The notes below the pieces were generated by a model. That model ran no database searches. It worked only from the letters and a program-made list of their open reading frames with translations, and was not told the DNA's origin. From Flagellimonas sp. 389 (lineage in GTDB: Bacteria > Bacteroidota > Bacteroidia > Flavobacteriales > Flavobacteriaceae): a stretch of DNA of 64,000 bases. Shown piece after piece: positions 8,016 through 16,179 of the stretch. Every line of letters begins with the position of its first letter. Position 1 is the stretch's first letter. Both the position numbers and the translations under genes were made by a program. The stretch spans positions 1 to 64,000 of the forward strand of contig NZ_JAHCMU010000014.1 of NCBI RefSeq assembly GCF_018449435.1. Direction: 5' to 3'.

Positions 8016-8894
8016 ATGCAAGGCAGGGCAATCCAAAAAGAAACACACTTTACAGACTTACAAAACAGCTTTAAGCTGTGGTTAGAACGATTAGGCTATG
8101 CCAAATACACCATTAAGCACCACAGTAAATCAATGGCTTTATTTTTTCAACTGACCAGAGAAAAGGGCATCAACAAACTGGAAGACATCACAGGAGAAAC
8201 CATACTGCAGTTCCAAGCGGAATTGGAAAAACAACCCATAGCAGCCCAGACCTTCCAATCTCGATTAGGGAGTCTAAGACTCTTTGATCAATATCTGGAG
8301 AGCTACGGACACCAACCGATTATCACTGTCAAACTAAAAGTGATCCCACACTTTGAAACGCCTAAAACCATACTCACACAGCAAGAAATCAAGCAACTCT
8401 ATGAGGTAACGGATAACAGCAAGTTAGGCTACAAGGACAGGGCGATACTAGCCATTTACTACGGATGTGGGCTGAGAGCCAGTGAAGGATTAAATCTTCA
8501 AGTGAAAGACCTGGACTTTAGAAATGGCTTACTGCAGGTAGGGAAGACGAAAACCAGAACGCCCAGATATGTTCCTATGAGTGCTGCAGTAATGGAAGAC
8601 CTGAAAGATTACCTCTATGGGGCAAGACCGCAAATCCTGAAAGTGAAAAGTGATGTGGTTTTAGTCCATAGTAAGGGGCGGTACAAAGAAGCGGCAGGCT
8701 TTAACGATAGACTAAAAAAATTAACGGAACTGGCAGGAATAGAAAAGAAAATAAGCCTTCATAGTCTACGGCATAGTATAGCTACCCATTTATTGGAAAA
8801 TGGAATGCCACTGGAACAGATACGGCAGTTCTTGGGACACGGAAGCATGGAGGTTACCCAACGTTACACGCATATCCTTTATGAAAACAGGTAA
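8016..8894 (+). CDS. Tyrosine recombinase/integrase, complete active site
   Basis: A 292-residue XerC/D-like recombinase. The N-terminal SAM-like core-binding domain covers residues about 12-100. The catalytic domain has Arg154 (C-G-L-R-A-S-E), the H-x-x-R pair His249/Arg252 (L-H-S-L-R-H-S), His275 (L-G-H-G-S) and the nucleophile Tyr284 (R-Y-T-H). It should cut and join at the ends of the mobile element. It lies 95 bp after the primase-like gene, and its 3' end overlaps the second recombinase by 14 bp, suggesting translational coupling. Confidence 0.9.
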   Translation: MQGRAIQKETHFTDLQNSFKLWLERLGYAKYTIKHHSKSMALFFQLTREKGINKLEDITGETILQFQAELEKQPIAAQTFQSRLGSLRLFDQYLESYGHQPIITVKLKVIPHFETPKTILTQQEIKQLYEVTDNSKLGYKDRAILAIYYGCGLRASEGLNLQVKDLDFRNGLLQVGKTKTRTPRYVPMSAAVMEDLKDYLYGARPQILKVKSDVVLVHSKGRYKEAAGFNDRLKKLTELAGIEKKISLHSLRHSIATHLLENGMPLEQIRQFLGHGSMEVTQRYTHILYENR

Positions 8895-9828
8895 CACAAA
8901 TCCAAATGCCTGCGGTGGCTCACCGCTGAAAACCAGTGAGCTAGAAGATTATAAAAACTACTTGCACCAGATCGGTCTGAGTTCCGGACACAATGGAAGG
9001 AACCAAGTTACTATGAGCAACCATGTAAACACCTATGCCGAATGGCTAAAACACAGAGGTCTGGACATCCAAACAGCCACATACAAAGACCTGATGGATC
9101 ATGTAGGCTACTTGCAAAAACAAGGAAAAGGCATCCACCGAGTGAACCACGCTTTAAGAAGTATCAGTCACCATTACGAGTTTAAAGGGTGGGAAAACAT
9201 TGCCCAAACTACTAGAATGCGAGGTGTGCCGAGAACCCAGCCCCAAGGACTGTTGAGCGAAGAAGACCTGCAGGAACTTTACGAAAGCTATTTTCCAGAA
9301 CCCCACAAGAACAACTATCACTACACTGATAAACTGATCTTGGGACTGCTCATTTACCAAGCATTGGACATGAGCGAGTTTATGAAAATAGAGCTGCAGG
9401 ATGTACAACTGGAAAAAGGCACGATCTACATCAGATCGGGCAGACAGAAAAAGGAAAGGTACATCCCATTAAAGGCCAATCAGGTATTGAGTTTGGATAG
9501 ATACATCCGAGAGGCCAGTCCCAAATCGGCCGATCGAACAAGTGACAGGCTGTTCTCGCCACAAGCGGACAATTACAATCTGTTGCACTGGCAGTTCAAG
9601 CAACTATCCAAAAAAGTAAAGGCCCATGGCAAGGAAGAAATGGATATCCACATCCATAAGCTGGGCCAGTTGCGCCAGAGCAGGATAGCGATCTGGGTGC
9701 GGGAAGAGGGATTGAGAAAGGCCCAGTACCTAGCGGGCTTTAGGAACGTATCCAGTGCGGAGCGTTACCAAAGAGCGGACCTGTCGGACCTGAAGAAGCA
9801 GGTGGACCGCTACCATCCCCTAAGATGA
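8881..9828 (+). CDS. Tyrosine recombinase paralogue with degenerate active site
   Basis: The start at ATG 8881 gives 315 residues; the frame is open further up but that part is out-of-frame sequence of the first recombinase. The fold matches phage-type integrases, but aligned to its neighbour the first Arg is Asp163 (Q-A-L-D-M-S-E), the H-x-x-R His is Gly262 (L-G-Q-L-R-Q-S, Arg265 kept) and the third-motif His is Phe287 (A-G-F-R-N). Tyr296 is kept (A-E-R-Y-Q-R). It probably acts as a structural or DNA-binding partner of the intact recombinase in a heteromeric complex; that role is inferred. Confidence 0.8.
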   Translation: MKTGNTNPNACGGSPLKTSELEDYKNYLHQIGLSSGHNGRNQVTMSNHVNTYAEWLKHRGLDIQTATYKDLMDHVGYLQKQGKGIHRVNHALRSISHHYEFKGWENIAQTTRMRGVPRTQPQGLLSEEDLQELYESYFPEPHKNNYHYTDKLILGLLIYQALDMSEFMKIELQDVQLEKGTIYIRSGRQKKERYIPLKANQVLSLDRYIREASPKSADRTSDRLFSPQADNYNLLHWQFKQLSKKVKAHGKEEMDIHIHKLGQLRQSRIAIWVREEGLRKAQYLAGFRNVSSAERYQRADLSDLKKQVDRYHPLR

Positions 9829-9985
9829 CAGGCCCCCATCGAAGATAAAAGTGCGCTTGCCCTCTTCAGACCTCCCGAGCACGGGCCAGTCCCAAATCCT
9901 TACAAAAACTAATACTATGAAATGCGGGCAAGAGGCCGTACCGACCTAAAGACCGCGCGCCGGCAGCGTTGGACGAAGGGGTATT

Positions 9986-10071
9986 TTACATAATTTGCAT
10001 TATGGCTACGGCCCGAAAAGATGAAGGGAACACCTAAATGCCCCATCCGTACCATAATGCAAATTATGTAA
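9986..10071. repeat. Perfect 20-bp inverted repeat
   Basis: TTACATAATTTGCATTATGG (9986-10005) is exactly repeated in inverse orientation at 10052-10071, with a 46-bp spacer. Each arm is itself nearly palindromic (CATAAT-TTGC-ATTATG), as is common for tyrosine-recombinase core sites. Probable recombinase-binding or crossover site. Confidence 0.7.
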
Positions 10072-10087
10072 CATACGGGGGAAGGGA

Positions 10088-10140
10088 GCGGGGGCGGTAC
10101 AGGGGCTTTTTACGGGAGTAAAAATCTGGACCGCCCCCGC
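10088..10140. other. Strong nested hairpin
   Basis: 15-bp arms 10088-10102 and 10126-10140 (GCGGGGGCGGTACAG / CTGGACCGCCCCCGC) pair at 14 of 15 positions and enclose a second perfect stem TTTTTAC-GGGA-GTAAAAA (10107-10124). It could be a folded single-strand recombination or transfer site, a structured RNA or a barrier terminator. A T-run further downstream (about 10158-10164) is not adjacent to it. Confidence 0.65.
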
Positions 10141-10179
10141 GAGGGCCTTCGGGTCATTTTTTTCAATTGAAATAAAAAG

Positions 10180-10932
10180 GTGAAACCCATATCTTGCGGT
10201 ATGCTGAAAAAATGGTTCTATCCGATATTTTTTGCCTTCCTGTTCTTAGGGCTAGGACAGAATTTTGCCCTTGAAAAAGAGGTAAGAGGGGCTGACTTGG
10301 TAGACTCGTGGAAGATTGTTGGCGATATATCTCCTTCAGATGCCACAGAAGTAGCGACACTTCAAAAGCTATTTGATGATATAGCATTAGAACCATCTTT
10401 TGAAACTTGGATTAAAAACAATCCTCAACACTTTGATGCTTGGAAAAATTGGGAAGCAACTTATCGATCATTGGGAGATCCAGTGAAAGATATTTTAGGT
10501 TCAGGAAGGTTGTCTCATACTGATGAATGGAATAAGTTAATTAAGGAGATTGAAGATGCTGGAGGAGAAGTGAAATTTAGTCCAGGAAGAATAGCATATT
10601 CTCCAGGTGTTACCAAAGGCTCTCCAGGACAATTAATTATTGATCAAGATGCTTCTATTACTGCATTACGACATGAACACCGTCATTTTATTGATGATCA
10701 AGCAGCAGGATATTTAGGGTTTGAAGGTGTCTACGACATTAACTTCAGGGTTACTACAGAGTACAATGCTTATAAATTAGAAGTTCAAGAAATGCTAAAT
10801 CTTGGAGAAAGTGCAGCAACTAATCAATTAAAGCAGAATTTTATAGACGAAGTAACTTCGATTATAAATCACCTTAATTTACCTATTACACCTGAACTTC
10901 AAAGTTTAGTTGATGATTTGATGGGACTTTAA
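10180..10932 (+). CDS. Toxin-tail protein with signal peptide and HExxH motif
   Basis: A 250-residue protein. The likely start is at M8 (10201), giving a clear signal peptide (M-L-K-K-W-F-Y-P then a hydrophobic stretch). It runs directly into toxin-linker sequence: L-V-D-S-W-K matches the linker near residue 535 of the first toxin. The C-terminal domain has H-E-H-R-H (A-L-R-H-E-H-R-H-F-I-D-D), a HExxH zinc-metallopeptidase signature as used in several polymorphic toxins. It looks like a toxin tail fused to a secretion leader, probably by deletion of the long stalk. The next gene is its candidate immunity gene, 11 bp away. Confidence 0.65.
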   Translation: MKPISCGMLKKWFYPIFFAFLFLGLGQNFALEKEVRGADLVDSWKIVGDISPSDATEVATLQKLFDDIALEPSFETWIKNNPQHFDAWKNWEATYRSLGDPVKDILGSGRLSHTDEWNKLIKEIEDAGGEVKFSPGRIAYSPGVTKGSPGQLIIDQDASITALRHEHRHFIDDQAAGYLGFEGVYDINFRVTTEYNAYKLEVQEMLNLGESAATNQLKQNFIDEVTSIINHLNLPITPELQSLVDDLMGL

Positions 10933-10943
10933 AAGATTATCTT

Positions 10944-11330
10944 ATGATGGTAGAACCGAATTTGAGTAAGGAAGAATTGAGTGATGAAGAATTAATTCAA
11001 GAATTTAATTCTCCCAAAAAGTATAGCAAAGCACGACTTTATGCGATAATGGCAAAACGAGCAAATGATAACTCTATATTGAAAGAGTATTTGTTCGCAG
11101 TGATAAAGAATGAGGAAAGGAGGAAGGAGTTCGTTTTTGGAGCAATTATGCATTCATGGTTGCCTGCACTGCATATTCTGCAGAATAGCAATCTCGAAAT
11201 CAAAAACGAACTGAAATCTGTTTTAGCAAAGGTTTGGAATCAGGAGGAAAAGAGATTGTTTGTGGATTACATCAAGAAAGAACCAGAATATTATGCCCTA
11301 TTAAATGATATTTTGACATTGAAAGCCTAA
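10944..11330 (+). CDS. Candidate immunity protein for the HExxH toxin
   Basis: A 128-residue, fully helical, charged protein with no signal peptide. It starts 11 bp after the toxin tail on the same strand, the classical place for an immunity gene. The helix pattern (repeated amphipathic helices, E-x-L-F-A-V-I-K-N-E-E-R-R) could be HEAT-like. I do not recognise the family. A second in-frame ATG follows immediately (10947) and could be the true start. Confidence 0.55.
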   Translation: MMVEPNLSKEELSDEELIQEFNSPKKYSKARLYAIMAKRANDNSILKEYLFAVIKNEERRKEFVFGAIMHSWLPALHILQNSNLEIKNELKSVLAKVWNQEEKRLFVDYIKKEPEYYALLNDILTLKA

Positions 11331-11410
11331 TTGTTTAGAATGGGCTTTTTACCTCCCCCTCTGACGTGAGGTCCTGCTCATGAATAGTAGTTAAAAGTTC
11401 TTTGACATAA

Positions 11411-13603
11411 TTTAAGTGGTACTACAGCGGAAATAGCTTGGTGCGCATTCCCTATCTGGGCAATATAAAACTGGCAGTATACTTTGACAACATTCTTCTG
11501 AACACCGACCGCCAACTGTTACAGGGCACGGTGATTACCGAGTACGACCCCACTATGCGAAATATTTTGGACACAAAGGATGTGGCTGAGACGGTTGGGG
11601 AACTGTTTGATGCCGTTGGAGATTTATTGGAAGAACTTTTCTCCCAAAAAGAAGAATTGTTGAACCAACTAGCAGAAGCAGAAAGCTTTGAAGAACAACA
11701 AAATTTTATCTCCCAGATCAATGATTTAGAGGTTACCATAGACCAACAAATAGACCAAATACCAAATAGGGAAAGTCTACCGCAGGAGTTACAGGATGAA
11801 TTAGAGGAGCTAAAACAGGAAGGCAGCATAGTAACGAATAATACCTTGACCCCACAAGAAATAGCGGATATTTCCACCGCGGATGCCGAACGAAGAGAGC
11901 GAATTAAGGAGATCAAGTCGATTGCGGAAAATTATTTGTCAAGTGACACATTTGATTTTGAAATAGCACAGTCTTTAGAGGGAATTTATACTGAGGAAAA
12001 GCTCTCCTCAAGTGTTGTCCCAAATACAACGGGACAAAGCGTATTCGACTACGAAGGGATATTCAGTTCACAGTTTGAAACTTTTTTGTCAAACCTTTCG
12101 GTTGGAGGGAAATATAAGATCAAGATCTACACCTACGACTCGCAATCGGAAATTTTAGCGGCGATACATTCCATAGTACCGAAGAGCGATGAGGTCATCA
12201 TTCTGATGCAAAAGAGAACGGACAAGGTTTTGGTGAAGCTGATCTTGGGAGCGGAGGTGAACAGCGATCTATTAAGCAAGAGCATCACCAAGGAAGAACT
12301 GGTAGGCATAATACAGGAATCCTCAATCTCCTCGTTGAGAACATCGGTACTCTTTAAAGAGATAAAACGCAACATGACAGGATACGCCTTGGTCACGGAA
12401 GCTGAGGCCTACGATGGTAATGTTGCAGCACTGATTGCCATAAAACTATTGGATTGGGGCGTACAGGGCATAGAAAATTTTGAGTTACCCAGTAGGTATT
12501 ACGACTCATCTGCAAGTGGGTATTCTCCCTTATTGGGTGGAGATGCAGTACAAAATGCCTTTGTGTGTGGTCTATATAACGGATTGATACAGGAAGCAAA
12601 AGCATTACCAGAGTTGGCATCGCTCCTTATCAAAATATCCGCTTCCGAAGAAAACCAAGCCAAGCTGCAAGAGGAAATAGACCTAATACTGGAAAAGGGC
12701 ATTCTCCAAACCATGGTACAAGGCTTGGTCAACAATTATGACCTAAATACCAATGGTACTGAAATGGTGGCCTACCAGTTTGGAAAAGATGTGGTGGCCC
12801 TAGCCACGATGTTCGTTTCGTTTGGGGAGCTTACCAAAGCGGGAAAAGTGGCGAACCTCACCAAACTGGCCGACCCCTTGCAAAATGCCTTTGGAGTGTA
12901 TAAACTGGCTGCACGGTCTGGTGCAAATACCACGAGAGTGGGCAGTGAAATGGTGCTACACATAGGGGATGACCTTGGAAACGTTGTGGCAAAGGTTGAT
13001 GCCGAAGGGGTTTACAAGGAATTGAAATGGTTGGATGAGGGGACTGTTTTGGAAACCCTCGAAGAAACAAGATATATAGATAACTTTGGGGAAGAGGTCG
13101 TTGGTGATTTAACAGTTCTAAGAAAAGGTGATGAGGTTGGATTTGGTAAATCAGGCTCTTTTTTTACTGGGTTGGTTGATGAAGTTGATGGTTTTGTTAT
13201 TATAAGAACCTCAAATGGAGTGGAAGTAGCAAGAGGTAATATTGACAATATTATGGGATTTGATGTGCTACAAATGACTATTAAAACGAAAGGAACAACT
13301 GTAACAGGAAGACAATCAGTAACTCAGACTATTAAATATATGAATGATGTCTGGGAGCAGCCTGTAGAGGGTTTCTTGGTAAATTGGAAAAAAGTCGATG
13401 GGTTGTCAGATAATATTGATGCATTCAACGAAAAATATATATTAGAGGGTCTTGGTGAAGATGTATCAAAAAGCAAAGCTTATTTTGATACATTTTCAGG
13501 AAAAATGGCTTTGGAAAACGGGTTTTATAAGATACAGTATATAAACGGTGTCAAAAATGAAAATGGAATTTTCACTTCAATTGAAGGTTTAGTAACATAT
13601 TAA
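11411..13603 (+). CDS. Orphan polymorphic-toxin cassette with unknown C-terminal toxin
   Basis: The frame is open from 11,411 with no ATG; possible starts are TTG 11,438 or GTG 11,441, giving about 721 residues. It begins inside the stalk segment shared with the first toxin, has a coiled-coil-rich region (residues about 60-120) and a pre-toxin region (about 441-569) also present at 14,969, then diverges after G-D-E-V-G-F into a tail of about 150 residues. The tail ends F-Y-K-I-Q-Y-I-N-G-V-K-N ... S-I-E-G-L-V and has a decayed relative at 16,180. It looks like a displaced 3' end that can be recombined onto a full-length toxin gene. No export signal; own expression is doubtful. Confidence 0.7.
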   Translation, partial: FKWYYSGNSLVRIPYLGNIKLAVYFDNILLNTDRQLLQGTVITEYDPTMRNILDTKDVAETVGELFDAVGDLLEELFSQKEELLNQLAEAESFEEQQNFISQINDLEVTIDQQIDQIPNRESLPQELQDELEELKQEGSIVTNNTLTPQEIADISTADAERRERIKEIKSIAENYLSSDTFDFEIAQSLEGIYTEEKLSSSVVPNTTGQSVFDYEGIFSSQFETFLSNLSVGGKYKIKIYTYDSQSEILAAIHSIVPKSDEVIILMQKRTDKVLVKLILGAEVNSDLLSKSITKEELVGIIQESSISSLRTSVLFKEIKRNMTGYALVTEAEAYDGNVAALIAIKLLDWGVQGIENFELPSRYYDSSASGYSPLLGGDAVQNAFVCGLYNGLIQEAKALPELASLLIKISASEENQAKLQEEIDLILEKGILQTMVQGLVNNYDLNTNGTEMVAYQFGKDVVALATMFVSFGELTKAGKVANLTKLADPLQNAFGVYKLAARSGANTTRVGSEMVLHIGDDLGNVVAKVDAEGVYKELKWLDEGTVLETLEETRYIDNFGEEVVGDLTVLRKGDEVGFGKSGSFFTGLVDEVDGFVIIRTSNGVEVARGNIDNIMGFDVLQMTIKTKGTTVTGRQSVTQTIKYMNDVWEQPVEGFLVNWKKVDGLSDNIDAFNEKYILEGLGEDVSKSKAYFDTFSGKMALENGFYKIQYINGVKNENGIFTSIEGLVTY
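11438..11611 (+). repeat. Toxin-stalk repeat, copy B
   Basis: This is the partner of the repeat at 13-186. Identity starts at the V-R-I-P-Y codons and ends after D-V-x-E-T-V-G-E. It has been truncated on its left side, consistent with an orphan cassette left behind by recombination. Confidence 0.8.
12741..13144 (+). repeat. Pre-toxin repeat, copy 1
   Basis: This segment (G-K-D-V-V-A-L-A-T-M-F-V-S-F-G-E-L-T-K through G-D-E-V-G-F at 13,127-13,144) recurs at 14,969-15,371, and its last part at 13,912-14,010. All copies end at the codons for G-D-E-V-G-F, after which the toxin domains are unrelated. Confidence 0.85.
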
Positions 13604-13605
13604 TA

Positions 13606-13884
13606 ATGGAAAAAGAAAAGTTAAAGAAAGCTGGATTTACCCATCGCTACAAACCTACGCTAAAGAAGATAGACCAACATTGCTTAGGATATAGTCTTCT
13701 CATTAAACCTGGCAATTCTATTTTGATAGACTTAATCTACCTAGAACATTTAAACGAATGGAAAATCGATTATATACGTTTCGAGGGAAAAGAAGCTTTG
13801 AGATTAATTAAAAACAATTTAAATAGCTATGACTTGAAATCTGTTGTTGAGTTTGTTGAAAAATTTCCAAATCAAACCTTCTAA
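13606..13884 (+). CDS. Candidate immunity protein, paralogue 1
   Basis: A 92-residue cytoplasmic protein starting 2 bp after the orphan toxin stop. It is clearly homologous along its full length to the protein at 16,423 (shared H-R-Y-K-P, L-G-Y, E-H-L-x-E-W-K, S-V-V-E-F-V and F-P-x-Q-T-F). Both follow relatives of the same toxin tail, which supports a toxin-immunity pair. Family not recognised. Confidence 0.7.
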   Translation: MEKEKLKKAGFTHRYKPTLKKIDQHCLGYSLLIKPGNSILIDLIYLEHLNEWKIDYIRFEGKEALRLIKNNLNSYDLKSVVEFVEKFPNQTF

Positions 13885-13911
13885 CCGAAAAATACTTGCT
13901 CAATTAGGGCC

Positions 13912-14484
13912 ATTGTAGAAACCCTCTGAGAAACCAGATATATAGATAACTTTGGAGAAGAGGTCACGAGTGATTTAATCGTTCTAAGAAAAGGAGATGA
14001 GGTTGGTTTCAAGCTAACGACTGCTTCAGATGATATTTTGTGGTCTTCTATTGATGAATTATTTCCAGTTAATTTTTATGGTAATCCAAATGCAACATAT
14101 TATGATGTAATTGTAACCTATCAATCAAATAGACCAAGGGCAGGGGTTGCCTTTAAGCGAGACAATATCTTGGAACTTCATTTGAATATTCCAGAACAAT
14201 TACAAGGTCAGGGAGTCGGGACAGAGATTTTTAAGAAAGCCGTCGATGAATATTCGCCAATGAAGGTAAAAGGTTGGTGGAAAGAAAGTGATATCTACTC
14301 GGGGGGTGAATCAATCAACTTGACTATTTTTAAGCAAAAGCTTGATGAGGGATTGTCTCCAATAGAAGCTGCATTTGAAACTCCATCTGGGAAAATTTTT
14401 AAAAACAATGGTTTTGGTGGAATACCTGAAATCATTAGTAATACGCCAGAAGAGGTCATTATTCACTTTAATCCTTCGAACTAA
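13912..14484 (+). pseudogene. Orphan cassette with GNAT-like toxin domain
   Basis: Begins with a fragment of the shared pre-toxin (E-T-R-Y-I-D-N-F-G-E-E-V), interrupted at 13,927 by TGA where copy 1 has GAA. After G-D-E-V-G-F (13,993-14,010) a tail of about 158 residues follows with L-Q-G-Q-G-V-G-T-E-I-F, the acetyl-CoA-binding motif A of GNAT acetyltransferases. There is no good start codon (TTG at 14,038 is internal), so this is a silent tail rather than an expressed gene. GNAT assignment rests mainly on this motif. Confidence 0.65.
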
Positions 14485-14921
14485 TGAAAATATTTTATAT
14501 TCTAAACAACAAAAAGAAGATGATAACTGGTGGGAAAATAATTAGTCAAAGAGGGCTATTATTTGAATCATTGGTTAATGTGAAATTCTTTGATGCAAAT
14601 TTTTCTTCAAAAAAACTGAATAAGATTTATTTAAATGAAATTACGATTGAAAATAAGATTGGCGAATTATTGATGGAAAGAAACTCAAAGCCACTGGATA
14701 TTCCAGATTATAAAGGAAGGTTTAGAGATGAAGAAGTTTTTGAGTGGAAGCTATATAAAGGCGAAGAGTTAAAACTTTGTAACACAGGTTTTGATAGCAA
14801 TATCATTTTTTTGATTGATCTTTATGATAGTGCCAAAAAGGATGAAAAACCGTATTATATTTTTTTGGCAAATAAGCAAGGAGAATTAAACGATACGAAT
14901 TTAGAAGATATGGAAGTATAA
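14484..14921 (+). CDS. Candidate immunity protein for the GNAT-like toxin
   Basis: A 145-residue protein without signal peptide whose ATG overlaps the toxin-tail stop (TAATG). Rich in beta-strand patterns and lysine, AT-rich coding. Position and coupling argue for an immunity protein. Family not recognised. Confidence 0.6.
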   Translation: MKIFYILNNKKKMITGGKIISQRGLLFESLVNVKFFDANFSSKKLNKIYLNEITIENKIGELLMERNSKPLDIPDYKGRFRDEEVFEWKLYKGEELKLCNTGFDSNIIFLIDLYDSAKKDEKPYYIFLANKQGELNDTNLEDMEV

Positions 14922-14933
14922 TTTTATTTGTGA

Positions 14934-15632
14934 AATGTTATTCTTCACATTCAGGCTAAGGGACTGTTTTTAAACACCAATGTCGCAGAAATTTTAGTCC
15001 ATCATTTTGGAAAGGATGTGGTGGTCCTGGCCACGATGTTCGTATCCTTCGGGGAGCTAACCAAAGCAAGAAAGGTGGCTAATATCACCAAACTGGCCGA
15101 CCACTTGCAAAATGCCTTTGGAGTGTATAAACTGGCTGCACGGTCTGGTGCAAATACCACGAAAGCGGGCAGTGAAATGGTGCTTCATATGGGAGACGAT
15201 CTTGGAAACGTTGTTACAAAGGTTGATGCCGAAGGGGTTTACAGGGAATTGAAATGGTTGGATGAGGGAACTGTTTTGGAGATCCTTACAGAAACCAGAT
15301 ATATCGATAACTTTGGAAAGGAGGTCGTTGGTGATTTAACCGTTTTTAAGAACGGGGATGAGGTTGGGTTTGTTGATTTACTTAAAAAAGCAGATGGCGC
15401 ATTCCAGCAAGCTAAAAACCAATCTAGGGTTTGGTCTGGCTATGATTGTAGTGAAATTGCCGAAGATATTTTTAACACTGTTGGTGAAGGCAAGATTTTA
15501 AGGATTGAAGGAGAAAATGGAAATTGGATAAAAGTAAAACAAGAAGGTGTTATCGATGATTTTCAATATCATGAAATCTATATTTACAAAGACAAGGTTT
15601 ATGATGTAAGATTCGATGATACCCCCTGTTAG
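14934..15632 (+). pseudogene. Orphan cassette with papain-like toxin domain
   Basis: The frame is open from 14,934 without an ATG (first GTG at 15,018). Homology to the pre-toxin of the 11.4-kb cassette runs from about 14,969 to G-D-E-V-G-F (15,354-15,371). The tail of about 87 residues has G-Y-D-C-S-E-I-A-E-D-I-F, then Y-H-E-I-Y-I-Y-K-D-K-V-Y-D-V: Cys, His and Asp in the order and spacing of papain-like (NlpC/P60-like) cysteine peptidase or amidase toxins. With no start codon or secretion leader it is a silent cassette. Confidence 0.65.
14969..15371 (+). repeat. Pre-toxin repeat, copy 2
   Basis: Direct repeat of 12,741-13,144, nearly identical over long stretches (for example the codons for L-Q-N-A-F-G-V-Y-K-L-A-A-R-S-G-A-N-T-T). 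It offers about 400 bp of homology for cassette exchange. Confidence 0.85.
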
Positions 15633-15701
15633 TTATGATAACTTTATGTAACATGTTCATGAAGTCAACTCAATTGATATAACAACAACCATAATACGTC
15701 A

Positions 15702-16104
15702 ATGATGCCGAAACCTGAAAAAAAAATTTTATGATACACTAAAATTTTATAATGAACTTGGCTCACCTCAAATAAATTCTTTTGACCCATTGGACAAACT
15801 AAGCATATCTACTTTTAGTTTTCATTATAAAGACTTGGATTTAGGCGATAGCATATACTTTAACCTCATTAGACTGACGGAAAACTTTTCTGGTGATTTA
15901 TCATGGATAATGCACGGTTACGGTAGTAAAAGAAATTATACAATTGAACCTTTAGAAACATATTGTTTAAAAAGAAAGTATGGAGTAGAATATTTCAATA
16001 TTTTATCGAAAGATGAACATCTAAAAATCGTAGATTTATCCCGAAAGGATACAATAAAACTATGTGAATATGTCAAAAAGAGCTTTTCCAATAATTCTAA
16101 ATAA
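15702..16104 (+). pseudogene. Candidate immunity gene with poly-A frameshift
   Basis: ATG-ATG at 15,702 opens M-M-P-K-P-E-K-K, but the frame closes at once. A shift at the A-run 15,718-15,726 joins it to the long frame F-Y-D-T-L-K-F-Y-N-E-L-G-S-P ... ending at 16,104 (about 133 residues in total). The TTG at 15,790 would otherwise give only 104 residues. It follows the papain-like toxin tail and is the natural immunity candidate. The shift may be real, a phase-variable tract or a homopolymer sequencing error. Confidence 0.55.
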
Positions 16105-16179
16105 GCACTCTTAAAGACAGGAACATTTTTAAAAAAGAAAGTAAGAAATTGTGTTCCCCACTGGCAACGACAAAGGTGA

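Larger units (their letters stand above)
9829..10179. other. GC-rich non-coding end of the mobile element
   Basis: About 350 bp without a gene, clearly richer in G+C than its surroundings. It holds a perfect 20-bp inverted repeat (9986-10071) and a 53-nt hairpin (10088-10140), described separately. Its position directly after two recombinase genes suggests attachment, end-recognition or transfer-origin functions. No second copy of these motifs was found elsewhere in the window. Confidence 0.6.

Noticed and set aside
9986..10005. Resemblance of TTACATAATTTGCATTATGG to the CTnDOT-type core GTAnnTTTGC
   Set aside because: Only TTTGC and part of the context match; too little to assign that integration system.
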